Shown here one piece after another: positions 53,236 through 64,000 of a stretch of 64,000 bases of DNA. Each line of letters starts with the position of its first letter. Within the stretch, counting starts at the first letter, position 1. The stretch lies in contig JAAECO010000007.1 of NCBI GenBank assembly GCA_036850795.1, positions 1,595,001 through 1,659,000 on the forward strand. Direction: 5' to 3'. The translations under genes were made by a program, and so were the position numbers. The notes under the pieces are model-generated. The model was not told the origin of the DNA and did not search any database. It saw nothing but the letters and a program-made list of their open reading frames with translations. Source of the DNA: Cordyceps javanica (Eukaryota > Ascomycota > Sordariomycetes > Hypocreales > Cordycipitaceae).

Positions 53236-54218
53236 ATGTCGGAGATTGCGCCAAAAAGAGCCAACCGGGCAAAGTTTCATGCCGCGAGGGACCAGCAAAA
53301 TGCGCAGCTCCCCCGCAAGCGCTTCTACCGCCAGAGAGCCCACGCCAATCCCTTCTCAGACCACACCTTAGAATAGTCCGTGACCCTTTGCGCTGCCCGC
53401 CGGTTCGCATTGTTGTCGAAACATGGCATACTGACTGATCGGTAGCCCCGCATCTCCTTCAGATATGGATTGGGCAAAACACTATCCTGGCTATGTTGCA
53501 GAACCAACGGCCGATGAGACCAACTCAAGTCGACCGAGACCGCTGAAGCAAGATGTCGAGATTGTCGATATCGGATGCGGATACGGCGGTCTCCTTGTTG
53601 CCCTATCGCCTATCTTACCAAACAATCTCATGCTCGGTATAAATGCTGTCGCTGTTGACCACCCTTTCTCCCAACCCCGCCTTCCATCCATGCTAACAAT
53701 GCTAACAATGCTAACGATGCTCCCTCTTCGCAGGACTCGAGATCCGCTCACAAGTCACAGCGTTCGTTCAAGAGCGCATCTACGCCCTACGGAAGCAGCA
53801 TGGGGATGGCGCCTACCAGAATGCCGCCTGCATCCGCGCCAATTCGATGAAGTTCCTACCCAACTTCTTCACCAAGGCGCAGCTCAGCAAGATCTTCATC
53901 TGCTTCCCCGACCCACACTTCAAAGCCCGCAAGCACAAGGCGCGCATTGTGTCCACCACGCTCAACTCCGAGTACGCCTTTGTGCTGCGACCGGGTGGCG
54001 TCGTCTACACAATTACCGACGTAGAGGCGCTGCATGAGTGGATGGTCGAGCATTTTGACGCGCACCCGGCCTTTGAGCGCGTACCAGAGGACGAAGCGGA
54101 GAACGATCCCTGCGTCGCCATCATGCGCGCCGAGACCGAGGAGGGCAAGAAGGTGGCGAGGAATAACGGCCTCAAGTTTGTGGCCTTGTTTCGGCGAAGG
54201 GAGGATCCGCCTTGGTAG
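53236..54218 (+). CDS. TRM8: tRNA (guanine-N7-)-methyltransferase catalytic subunit
   Basis: Three exons (53236-53375, 53446-53636, 53734-54218) give 271 residues. Intron 1 is 70 bp with a GTCCGT donor. Its splice yields the conserved LEYPASPSDMDW. Intron 2 is 97 bp. The core contains EIVDIGCGYGGLLVAL (SAM motif I), AFVQERIYALR, and the signature FPDPHFKARKHKARIV, with TDVEALHEWM and the C-terminal TEEGKKVARNNG. With Trm82 it forms m7G46 in tRNA variable loops, in the nucleus and cytoplasm. The N-terminal basic stretch (RANRAKFHAARDQQNAQ) is normal for fungi. The start at 53236 was chosen over a longer frame from 53056 because MSEIAPKRANR begins the conserved part. Confidence 0.93.
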
Positions 54219-54700
54219 AGTTGTGACTGGGACTGGTGCTGGTCGAGACGTTGACATCTCAGGTAGAAACTGACGTTGGACTACATGATGCAAGATGCAG
54301 TTGACGAAACCACATCATTTCTAATCCAGCTCTTTCTATGTAAACATTCCATTGCCGTCTTTTTAAAGCACTATCTGTCCGCTTTCTCGCGCGCTATTCC
54401 CGAAGTCACTTGAACTCCATGGCTTGGGTGTTAGCAAGGTAATTGTTTGCTTTTACTCCGGTCAGTGTCGGATGTACGAAGCGCGGGAATTCGGAGTGAA
54501 TGGTGTGCTGCATGGTGAAAGTGAATACAAAAACTTTCATTAGGTACCGAAAGCGGTACCGAAATCTCTCGATGTATGTTGCATACAAGTGGCATAATAA
54601 TATGTAGCAAAGCAAGGATATGTCTATCCCATGAGCGCCATGCTACCCAGCTGCAGCAGTGCACTGCTCGGCAAAACATGTTTGCTCTTGAAATGGCACT
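54219..54700. other. Downstream of TRM8, nothing recognised
   Basis: Polyadenylation region of TRM8 and unassigned AT-rich sequence. Confidence 0.4.
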
Positions 54701-55036
54701 TCAATGTACCTTAAATTCTTTCATCATACAGCGCCATGCCTTCCAGACTATGCGCATGTATTCTTGAGGAATCCATACTTCGTAGTACCTAAAAGTATAT
54801 AATAGAGCAGTGTGCGGGCATTTCCACCCGAGGCTCTGGCTCTTGACCACGTCCGTATATGGCTCGTTCTTGGACTTGCCAGTACCCCAGGTTGATTTCT
54901 CCACTAGGAAGCAGAATTTTGAACCCAAGTTCACGACGATTAAAGCTTATATGCTCTCACCATCGGCGCCGCGGATTGCAATCTCAACCGATGGCATTTC
55001 TACTGTCACGTTCGCTCCCACCCGTAACTGCTATAT
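54701..55036 (-). pseudogene. Unassigned open stretch with one stop
   Basis: A minus-strand frame of 112 codons interrupted once by TAA. It has protein-like segments (NVTVEMPSVEIAIRGADGE, then FCFLVEKSTWGTGKSKNEP). It has no ATG of its own at a plausible position. It may be part of a decayed gene, but I cannot name a family. Confidence 0.3.
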
Positions 55037-58000
55037 CGAGAGTTAGATACGATTTTCTCCGGGAACCCTTGCAAAGGCCTTTACACCTCTCATCTCTGTT
55101 GAGATCGCCGAGGTACTTCGCGAGCACGCACTTCCAGAGAGTGTGCATCTGCATGACTTTTTTTTTTGAAGTCTTTCGTTGCCTGACCTGCAATGGACGT
55201 GGCTATCATCGACAGCTTGCAAGTCCTTATGAATAGTGCGAAGGGAAGTAGTTCTTCGTTTGGCGCATTGAGCATCGGGTACTCTAGATCAGAGACCCCC
55301 TCTAGAAGAACACACCTTGCACACGTTGCCCCTCCATGTCTTGTCAGGCGAGAGTATAGCTATGTTTCTAATCTGCAAGCTGATCAAGCCTACCGCATTG
55401 ACTACTGAAAAAATACCTATTTCCATCAGACCTTGGTTGTTAGTGTTAAACAAGCTGGGGAGACGCTGATACCGCTTCGCAGCGGCTTGTTTATCTAAGT
55501 GCTGGCCGGTCGGTTGTCGTTTGCTTTTCGCAGGTCATTTCCAATCTCTACGTTCCAGTAGTCCTAGAAACGGCTATTCAAGGAGATATTGAGACCATTG
55601 AGAACTCTTAAAACAGACGAAAGGCCTGGTAGAAGTGCAGAAACAAGAAAGCTTCCTGCTGGACTTGCAGCTTCTCAGCCTGCCTACACACTGCATACTT
55701 ATCATACCGTCATTTACGCAATGCCTCTATTTCTCATTTGATGTAGAAGCATTGCGTAGAACTCGGTAATTGATACTGGACCATCAGCATGTGGGATGCG
55801 CCATTGCTCTTCGTGAAACAGCGGCGAGACCGGCGCTATTCCTCAAAAGACACGATATCACAACGTCTCCAAGATTGCGGATGTTCGGATAAGCGATAGG
55901 CAGCAGTATTCAAATACATATTTGACGGCAGCCCGAGCCTTGCACGGCAGTTGAAGGGAGGTATTGTGGCTTTCTTTAACCAAGCCAAAGGGAGTACAAC
56001 GCCTTTTTCGCTACTGTGGCTGTTCCTTTCGGGATACCGAGGCACAAAGCCCTGCATGGCAATTTAAGACTCGGAAATTGGCTAGCTCTATAAATACCGA
56101 GAACAAATTTACTTACGCCTCTTTGCTCTTTTTGAATCCCGTTTGAGCATTATGAGACTTGCCGATGACCGATGTGGCTTCGGAGCGGCCGGGCAAGATG
56201 GAGGGGAGTGTACATTCGGCTGATCGAAGAATAGAGTGGAAAAGTTTAAAATCTAGCAGAAAAGTGCAGATAAAATCAATTCACAGTAGAAAAACTCGGA
56301 AATTTTGTCCGGATTGGGGATCACTGTTGGGGAAGGGGGCGGGATACAACTAATGCGGAGTTCGACAGACAACAGACTCGATTCCGACGGGCGGGGGATT
56401 GCGGCGCCCGAATGCGTTTCATTTCAAACGAACGCTAAGGTGCACTGAAATATTTAATTCATCGGACCTTTCTCATGTGCAGAGAAATAATGCTGCTGCC
56501 TGGAGGCTAACATGGCGATGCCAAAGATTCTCCTCAGCGCATGCATCATCTTGGAGATTGACTATGGGGAATGGCATGGTTAGATAGCTTTAAAGTTTCA
56601 TATCAATTCATTTTAAACATAGACCAAGGCGGGATTGTTTAGAAACAATCGCACGAAACATGACGGCAAGGCCAAAGTTATCTCAGCGGTCCTTACTCTG
56701 TTCTGACCATGACTTTGAGTTCAGGTGCTACGGTCGTGTTCCCGGTTCGGGTTCCATAAGGGTTCTACTTGCGTAAGTCCGATGGGGGTTAGTAGCACTG
56801 CATAAATATCCATATACTGTAGTACCTGTATTCACCTTCCATCGTGATGATACATAAAGGTCCCGGTCGTCGAGTGGCGGCGCGCGCCGGCCATCGGCTA
56901 GAGCCCCTTCGGCAGGGCACGTTCACACAGAGTGAGCATCAATCTGGCCGTCGATCGTCCCTCTCGAAAGTCAATATTGTAATGAAAGATGGAGACGTCT
57001 TGGAACTACTTTCGATTTGTCGCCGCATCTTCACATCAGGACGGAATTTGCGGCATCATTGAAGTCTGCCAAGAATTCACTCTGATAGCGGTCTTGTCCC
57101 ACAAGACGGGATGGGCATGCGAGAGCCTACAGGAGCGTTCAATCACTTGACTCATCTTCGAAAATGGTCATCACTTACTGTGAATATTCCCTACGTCTAA
57201 GCTTGGGGTATTGCTCCAAGTCGTATGCTCAAAGCGAAATTTTTGTATACAGAGCTCACAAGGTGAGTGATGGGTTTCACTCAGTTATTATATACTGAAC
57301 CCGTTGAGTTTGAATTCGGCTATGTCAATTTTCCATTTATATTCACTTTTTCTACACCATGCAGGAGCCCGTTTTGTCGATTCTTCTGTAATCAGAAAAC
57401 CTGACTTGCCAAGAGCCAGGCCTGAACAGAGCCCCATTCTCGAATGTGACAGAGTATTGGACAAGTAGAAGACTCACCATTCTTTTACATAGAGGATAGA
57501 AACCTCTATGACCGAAACGTGGGACCAAAACGTGGTCGCAAGAACCGCACGGTTGCATGTGGTTGGCGTACGGTCTGATGCAAGTAGTTGGCCATCGGGC
57601 TAGTGAGCGACTGCCAGCCACACTTTCCTCATCTTTTTGCACTAAAATGCGGGAAAAGATCCTAGATTAGACCAGCTAGGGTCCGGGAATATGCAAGGAT
57701 AGGGGGAGGATTGGCTTGCTGCGACATTTCATTGGACCCAATCACTGGTGGCATGCCGAGAGCCCGCGTGGAAACCACACAACCAGTCTGTGGTGCTGAC
57801 TGGCGTTGTTCTTTGTGGCCTTCCATGGATCTTCCATTTGCCTTGAAAGGTTAATGCGCTCACGCACTAAGCCATAATCATTGAACGAGAGGGCCAATCC
57901 GAAATAAGCTGTGCTTACGGCCCCAGGCATGCGTATTGCGTGCCTGGACAGGCAACGGGCATGGGAGGGGCTTTGGAACTCGCAGAATGGAGTTCCATGT

Positions 58001-58167
58001 TAGCCTTATGCCCTTTCGCAAAAATGGCATCATGTTTACCGCCGATATGCCAGCGATATGTTCCTTCGCGTTGCCGATTCACCCGTTACTATGCCCGCGT
58101 CCCCGTTCCAAGGCCAGGAGAAGGGTTCAGCCGCCTAGACCCTAGATGAGGGTCCCAGTATCGTGAT
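55037..58167. other. Gene-poor region, 3.1 kb
   Basis: No convincing gene. The composition is unbiased and there is no RIP-type TpA excess. Frames of 60-96 codons on both strands show no domain or start context. Old decayed genes may hide here but I cannot support any. Confidence 0.4.
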
Positions 58168-58461
58168 GGCCAAGCTCGGTTTCGCTTCGAAGCCACGAAA
58201 AGCCACAGTGGGCTTGTCGGTGGTACGAGGTTGGAGCGGCTCATCCAGCAATTGGAAGAGTCTACGAGCAAGACACCGAGAAAAGTCCATATACGAAATC
58301 GCAATCTTGGTAGGTTGGAACATGAACATGAGGCTGCTGAGTCATCAGTGACAGAGACTGAACTTGGACCTTTCATCCTCACTTGCGGCATGGAAGAAAA
58401 CATTCCTGCTAGTCATCAAGATGTAGTGAACACGAGACGAGGGAGGATGACAGTAGCATAA
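58168..58461 (+). other. Unassigned open frame of 97 codons
   Basis: Open from a TGA at 58165-58167 to TAA at 58459-58461, without an ATG near its start. It is rich in Glu, Arg and Ser with a coiled-coil-like part (RLERLIQQLEESTSK). It could be an exon or a remnant. Not recognised. Confidence 0.25.
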
Positions 58462-61400
58462 TATACGATTTATACAACAGAGGTCACACAATACGTCTTG
58501 TAGGGTTCTGACCCGGCTTCGTACGAGCAATGCCTTGTCGCTGCGTACTTGGTAAGACAGGAAGGGCCTTGTAAATCTTTTGAAAGTGACATGAACGGAC
58601 TGGCAGATAATTGGAGAGCCATAATATTGATATAATTCACTGGTGTGTAGTGATCCATGGATTTACTGAAACATTGCCTTGATGGCAATGCTCAGTGCGC
58701 GTTGCAGCCGGGTGCGGAACTACACCGTAGAATCCCTCATTTTCGAGACACATCCTCGAGGCGATATCGAAAGTGTTTTCTACTACCTTCAAGAATTTCC
58801 CGCTTTATATACCCCAGCCATTCTCTCTTTCAGTTTGTTTCTCCCCGGAATAGTCTTCAAATTGGACACCATGAATGCCAAGCCTACCCTAAACGCATTC
58901 TACTGTGGCGAATATGGGCATGACATGAGTTATTGAGTGAATCTGCTATTTCTCATCAAAGGATCTGCTTCAAGAAATATAACAGTCATTTGGTATTCAA
59001 TTGGGGCTTGTAACACTCTTCTGCGGTATTATGCTGGTTGCCTAATAACTAAGTGACCTCCAGGCCATACAAACCCTGAGTGCGGATCCTTCGCGACATC
59101 CCCGACGGGCCTCGCAATCCAGCCAGAGACATGCATTCAATGATTCACAATCCGTGGTGTGTAATTTGAAAAAACTCGCAATTTTTTTACCATGTATAGC
59201 TCTGCTCAAGACTACGATTTACACTAATCATGATACTCTCCCAGCCAGATTCGTACTGCTCTCTCCGGGTTGAGCCACTACAAAGTCACCGGATTACCCA
59301 TGAACGATGTCGCTCCTATAAATACATCTTGCATTTGTATTTACACTACATTTGTCCCAGTTATCGGCTAAAAAGCCAAGATCTCCTCAGTAGCTGATAG
59401 CAAATTAGCTCCGGCCCCCGATGACGCCCCCGAACAGTGTCCGTTTTGTGATTTCTGCCTCCCTACCTAGGTTCGGACTGAAGAGCGACGAGTATAGACA
59501 ACTCGCGAGAACAACGAAATATTGGCGGCCCCAGATAAGAAGACATAGTGCTGATGCAACACGGGCAGTGGCCCGAGATAAGCTGAAGAGACACGTTGCT
59601 TTCATTGGGAGATTGATATTGACTCTTAAGAGCTACTGCGAGCTTTTTCAGTTCCTTTTTGGATCAGCAGCGGTGGTACAGAGATCAAACCCAATGGCCA
59701 GTAACTGAGGTGCATAAATTTGAGCTATATGGATGCAATTCCGACGTTTCGCTTTGCAGTCCATAATTCGACATGATGTGTCATTTTAGAAGAGAAACGT
59801 GGAAGAGCTGAGCTTCTCACAGTCTTCCACAGTACTACCATAAAACTGTTATTCGTGTTACACAGGCATATACCTAGTATTGCTTGAATGATTCTATATG
59901 GACCTTGGGCCACATATTATGGATAAATGTTCTCTCCATGTAGCTAGGATATTAAGTCCTGTGTATTCATCGGGTTTCCTTTTTTTTATGAGGGATCGTG
60001 CAAGAGAAGCTATACTGTCGGTGACTGGCTTATTGACAAAAGATGTACATAGTACAAAAGGCCTCAAAAGATCAGTACTTGGTATTGTGGGGTCCTGAAA
60101 GGGTCATAAAAGGTTGACTGTTCAAGGCCAGCCAACCTCGTGGCAATTGATGTCGTTCCCAGATGCAGTTGCAACGCTCATACGACAGGTGGCCTGCTCC
60201 CTTGCCCCGCGCGCGCGCTGATCAGGCCAAGGTCACAACTATCACACCTTGAAGTTTGACGTTAAGGGCTAAATCTGCCTCGACAGGGGGTCCGGGATGG
60301 GACCTGTGCATCACCTTTCGGGGATGGATCATCAAGGTGTGTACGGGTAGAGCAGAGCTAGCAATGGCGCGTAAGAGACTGTCACGGCAAAGTCGGAAGC
60401 TGCAGGTTCTGCATTGACCTACGGATAGAGGGCGTGGGATGAACTAGCTACCTGCGGCGCGTGTTGTTAGAAGCTTAGGACAGGCCTTGACAGGGCCGAC
60501 GGCGTGGCTCTTTAACCTCTATTTGCCGTGTTGAACGATGTGGGCTCAATCTCTCGCTTCCCGCTGACCTCTGGATCTCGGCCAACAAGCAGGATGGGCC
60601 GCCAAGCAGTGTATAAGCTACAAACGGGTGTGAGTCCAAGGTACGACGATGTTGAGAGACGCCCCCACTCACATAATCAATGGGTGTGCACGCGCTAGCG
60701 GGAAACCCTTGAAGCTCTCACCATGTCCATCTTGAGAGCTCATTGTTCGCTATGTCGTTGCGAAGCGGGATGCGCGTACGCCTCCCCACCCCCGAGCTTT
60801 CTTTTTTTTTTCATAGTAACCCGCGGGGGCCATCCGGTTATAGCGGATGTATACCAGGGCTTAAAATCGCAATGATGAGCATCGATGGAAGCGAAACCCA
60901 TGAACTGTGGCGTGAAGTGTGGGCTGAAGCAGCAGCGCCAGCTTTCCCTCCTCAACCGCCATATTTGCACATGTTATGGCTGGTGGCGACTTGTATAGCT
61001 ATCGGGTTTGTGGTTAACCCGAAGCCTGTCATACATTTGTAGGCGCAGACTGAGCCGGCTAAGCACAATGGGCAATAGAAGCAGCACTGAGACCGGCCAC
61101 AACGTGGCTCTCTGCCCCCGGTGGCGCGATGCAGGTAAGCGAAACAACGTAGCCCCGTGGCTGATAAATTTCGCTGGCTACTTGTCCGAAGTGTGTTATG
61201 CGTATTGAGAGGAGCTACAAGAATACGATAATTTTGCGTAGCCCTCACGAAAATTTCCTGGACCCTTTCTGTTGTTCCCCGGCCTTGTCAGAGAAGCCGT
61301 CCTAACTGGCCGCCCCGACGGCATGTCTACGCGCATCCTTTAAGAACAGGGTGTGTGTGTAGACGCTTCTCGCGCACTGGCGCCATTGGATCGTTTGGTG

Positions 61401-63919
61401 CATATTAGCTCGAAGCATTCCGTATAATTGCTGTGCTACGACACGCGCGGTGAGCAGCAACGGAGGAGGGAGAGAGGCACGCTTACTTTGCTCTCCACAG
61501 ATGCCCCCTCCCGGCATCAATGCCTGAGGCCATGGAACTCCATGCCCTTACGGGGTACGGATTGTGTTGCGTCCGTGTAGCCCTGTCACTGTTGTATTCA
61601 ACGCGCGCGCTCACGTTCTGTAAACTAATCTCGTGGGGATGCGGTTACATTACAGTTCAGTTGTTCATCTGGCAGATTAATGATCTGCCCCGAAAGCTTC
61701 CTAAGACGTTAAACGAAGTCAAATACAAATTCCTCGAATCTTCGTGAACATCGATAGTTCGGTGGGCTGTTGCTCTTGGTTCAGGGTTGCTTCGCTGTAA
61801 TTGAATCCGATCTGACACGTTAAGCTACGTACCCACCACACGCACCATACATGCAGCGGGCTTCAGCTTTCGGGAGTACGGCAAAAGTGTGCCTTTGATT
61901 ATCGCTCTTCTTACCCAATTCAGTCCCGAAGCCATGGTCACGTATCTATAGCACGCTGTTCCGATATGCCAAGCAGAGCCCGTGGAGCACATGCAGGATT
62001 GTCATCAGAGCTACGGATAGGAAAGCCCAAGGGCGCATCACGAACTGGCGCGGCCAACAGTGGACGATTCGCAATACTATAAGTCAGGCACGCCGGACCA
62101 CCACGTTTGCTGCTGGACAATGTTTGATCGCCGGATACGTTGCGGGTGGCGCTCTGTCGTAGGTGGTGCACAGCCAAGATGAGCCAAAAATTAATGGCCT
62201 GTCGTTGGACGGCGGGGCAAGGCTCTCAGCCCAGACCCTCCTTGATCACCAGCATGCATGGTAGGGCTCACAGCCATGTACACACTGATAAGACAAGACC
62301 GAAATCGACCTCTGTTAACTTGAGCTGAGGCGTTCAGCGTAGAGCAAAAAGTAAAGGTATTCGATAAGCAGTTTAAAGCTGGGTACCTCGGGCTGTTCAG
62401 CTGGGTTGAACGAAGAAGGAGGGGGCGTGGTTGTGAGCCACGGGGCGATTGACAAAGGTCCTATTCCAAAAGTCGTATCCAATCTGGCTGTCTAATACCA
62501 ATTGCTGATGAGAATGCGTCAAAATCCGTAATAGGTAGTCCCCAGTCCGGGCGCACTTGGCGAGCGAATGTTGCGTGTAAGTCCAAGTCGTGTGTGTGCA
62601 TATGCCTGCAGCTAACATACGGGCTGCAGCAATTCTGCTCGAAATGATCAATCCAGAGCGCAGATAAATTGAGAAAAAATTTAGGTGATATTGTATGTGA
62701 TAATCTCTGACAAAGTATCCACGCTTGATTCGCGGCGTTCTTGCTATGGGTAGGGTGTTGAACCCCAACACAACACTGGGCTCACGATGTAGGGTAATAC
62801 ACCCGCCACAGTTGCCCGGGCTACTCTCATTGGTCCCCCATAACTTGCAGATCACCTTTTTTCTACGTCGGAAAGGAGTGTGTCAATCGGAACGGAGCCG
62901 GGTTAAAGGTGATCTAGCTTTGCGTGCGTCCCGCAAGAAGGCTGGGCTGCTGGGACTTGGGTCTCGCTCGCGAATGGAGCGGCGCTGACGCTCACCGGGT
63001 GTGGCTGAAACCTCACCTACTTGACTTGCCTGCTCCTATAACTGGCAAACAAGAAAAGGGAATGATAGAGAGGTCAGGATTGGAAACGGCTGTACATTGC
63101 CCTGTCACCGACCGCACGTGGCGTGGGAAATTCTCCGCGTCCCTCGGTCGCGCCGCCCATGATGACAAGGGTTGTTTTATTGTCGCCAGCACGGTGAGGA
63201 TGAGCGAGCGGGCCGCACAAACCTGATACCGGAATCGTGTCGCCGATCCCATCGCAGAGGACAGGTCGCAGGCTAAAAAGCTCGTACGAAAAAGAACAAC
63301 AGTACAGATTAGTGGTTGGGCTCTTTGAGTGTAATGAGGCACCACGCTACGCTGCCAGACTCAAAATCTATGCCAAGAGGCGAGTACAACCATGTCTCGC
63401 TAATTCGTAGCGCGGCGGGAATTGTCTTGTGGCCATAAGTACGGACTAGTTTGCGGCCACTTCAACATGGTCACCAGTTATCTGATTTGGGAGCTGAACC
63501 TGGAACTGGCCAACCAAATCCCCAACCCGGCGCCGCCAACACCTCACATTGCCGAACTTGCCCCATGATGGCTCGTGGTTCTCAGCGACAACCGGGCAGG
63601 AGCTAACCCGAGACCGTATTCAGTTCGAGTCAACCTGGCAGGGGGTACGGGGCAAGCTCATGACCAGCAAGCTGTCTAACTAGAGCCTTGCTTTTGGATG
63701 ATGGGCGGCACGCCACTACTACTCTACTGTCTCAGTGGTACACTCCGGACCAGGTGGGGTCCGGCTGTCGATGGTCAGCCCCATTTCCCTGTGTAGCCTG
63801 GCATAGTATTCAAGTATAGCAACCAGCGACAGCCATCAGGGTCGAATTTTGGTCGGCGCTATTTGAATTTATGCATTTGAGGACAAGACCATCTGAGAGA
63901 AATCAAAGGTAGCAGCGAA
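58462..63919. other. Gene-poor region, 5.5 kb
   Basis: Balanced composition, no transposon ends, no RIP signature and no tRNA or rRNA gene seen. The longest frame (62397-62855, minus, 152 codons) begins without an ATG and shows no domain. CG-alternating and C-rich patches occur at 60208-60217 and 61602-61608. Confidence 0.4.
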
Positions 63920-63987
63920 ATGGTAGATTTACTAACATGGATATTCGTAAGATGGGCACTACATAGCATCGCAAGTCCATTCCTCAG
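63920..63987 (+). CDS. Possible first exon of a gene cut by the window edge
   Basis: ATG at 63920 followed by 22 codons encoding a hydrophobic start (MVDLLTWIFVRWALHSIA) and a consensus donor CAG/GTGAGC at 63988. It would suit an N-terminal membrane anchor such as that of a P450 or flavin oxidoreductase. Nothing beyond the donor is visible, so this is weak. Confidence 0.2.
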
Positions 63988-64000
63988 GTGAGCACGCCCT

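Noticed and set aside
62397..62855. 152-codon minus-strand frame in the right gene-poor region
   Set aside because: Begins at a GTG, has no recognisable domain or splice context, and is within the length expected by chance in 10 kb of balanced DNA.
1..64000. Search for CRISPR arrays, bacterial operons, plasmid origins, integrons or rRNA
   Set aside because: None seen. Introns, RIP and gene content are those of a fungal nuclear chromosome.

Overview
The window looks like a chromosome segment of a filamentous ascomycete (Pezizomycotina, most likely Sordariomycetes/Hypocreales). Genes are compact and carry 49-141 bp introns with fungal GT(A/G)NGT donors, CTRAC-type branch sites and YAG acceptors. 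The conserved genes read as Pezizomycotina proteins. Repeats carry nonsense transitions of the CAR>TAR and TGG>TAG kind expected from RIP (repeat-induced point mutation). The species cannot be named from the sequence alone.

Left third (1-12 kb) is a transposon nest. A Ty3/gypsy element on the minus strand runs off the left edge (copy A, 1-3543). It is inserted in an older LTR fragment. Copy B (5360-11989, 6630 bp) is a complete chromovirus-type Ty3/gypsy element on the plus strand with 407-bp LTRs and a TACGT target-site duplication. It is full of RIP stops and carries an antisense coiled-coil reading frame between pol and the 3' LTR. From 12 to 31 kb is a mixed accessory zone: an intact ABCC transporter, an alpha/beta-hydrolase, a small secreted cysteine-rich protein, an L-fuconate dehydratase and the repair gene RAD10/ERCC1. 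These alternate with decayed genes: a RIP-eroded ankyrin array, a 2EXR-like gene with eight nonsense codons but an unbroken frame, a PCMH-type FAD-oxidase remnant and a frameshifted GH47 alpha-mannosidase.

From 31.6 to 54.2 kb is a core housekeeping block: a calcofluor-white-hypersensitivity-type protein, PRP6 and DIM1 (divergent, sharing 378 bp), VAC7, an unassigned PPxY protein, a CCDC174-like protein, thioredoxin with an unusual WCGDC site, homoserine dehydrogenase, a small two-helix membrane protein and TRM8. Two intergenic stretches here are packed with GTACTT/TACCTA-type short motifs. From 54.2 kb to the right end almost nothing codes; there are only two weak unassigned open stretches and a possible first exon at the edge.

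No operon-like cluster or biosynthetic cluster is evident. The main biological story is the contrast between core genes and a RIP-active, gene-decaying accessory region. The most unusual items are the antisense retrotransposon ORF and the mosaic gag relationship between the two element copies.
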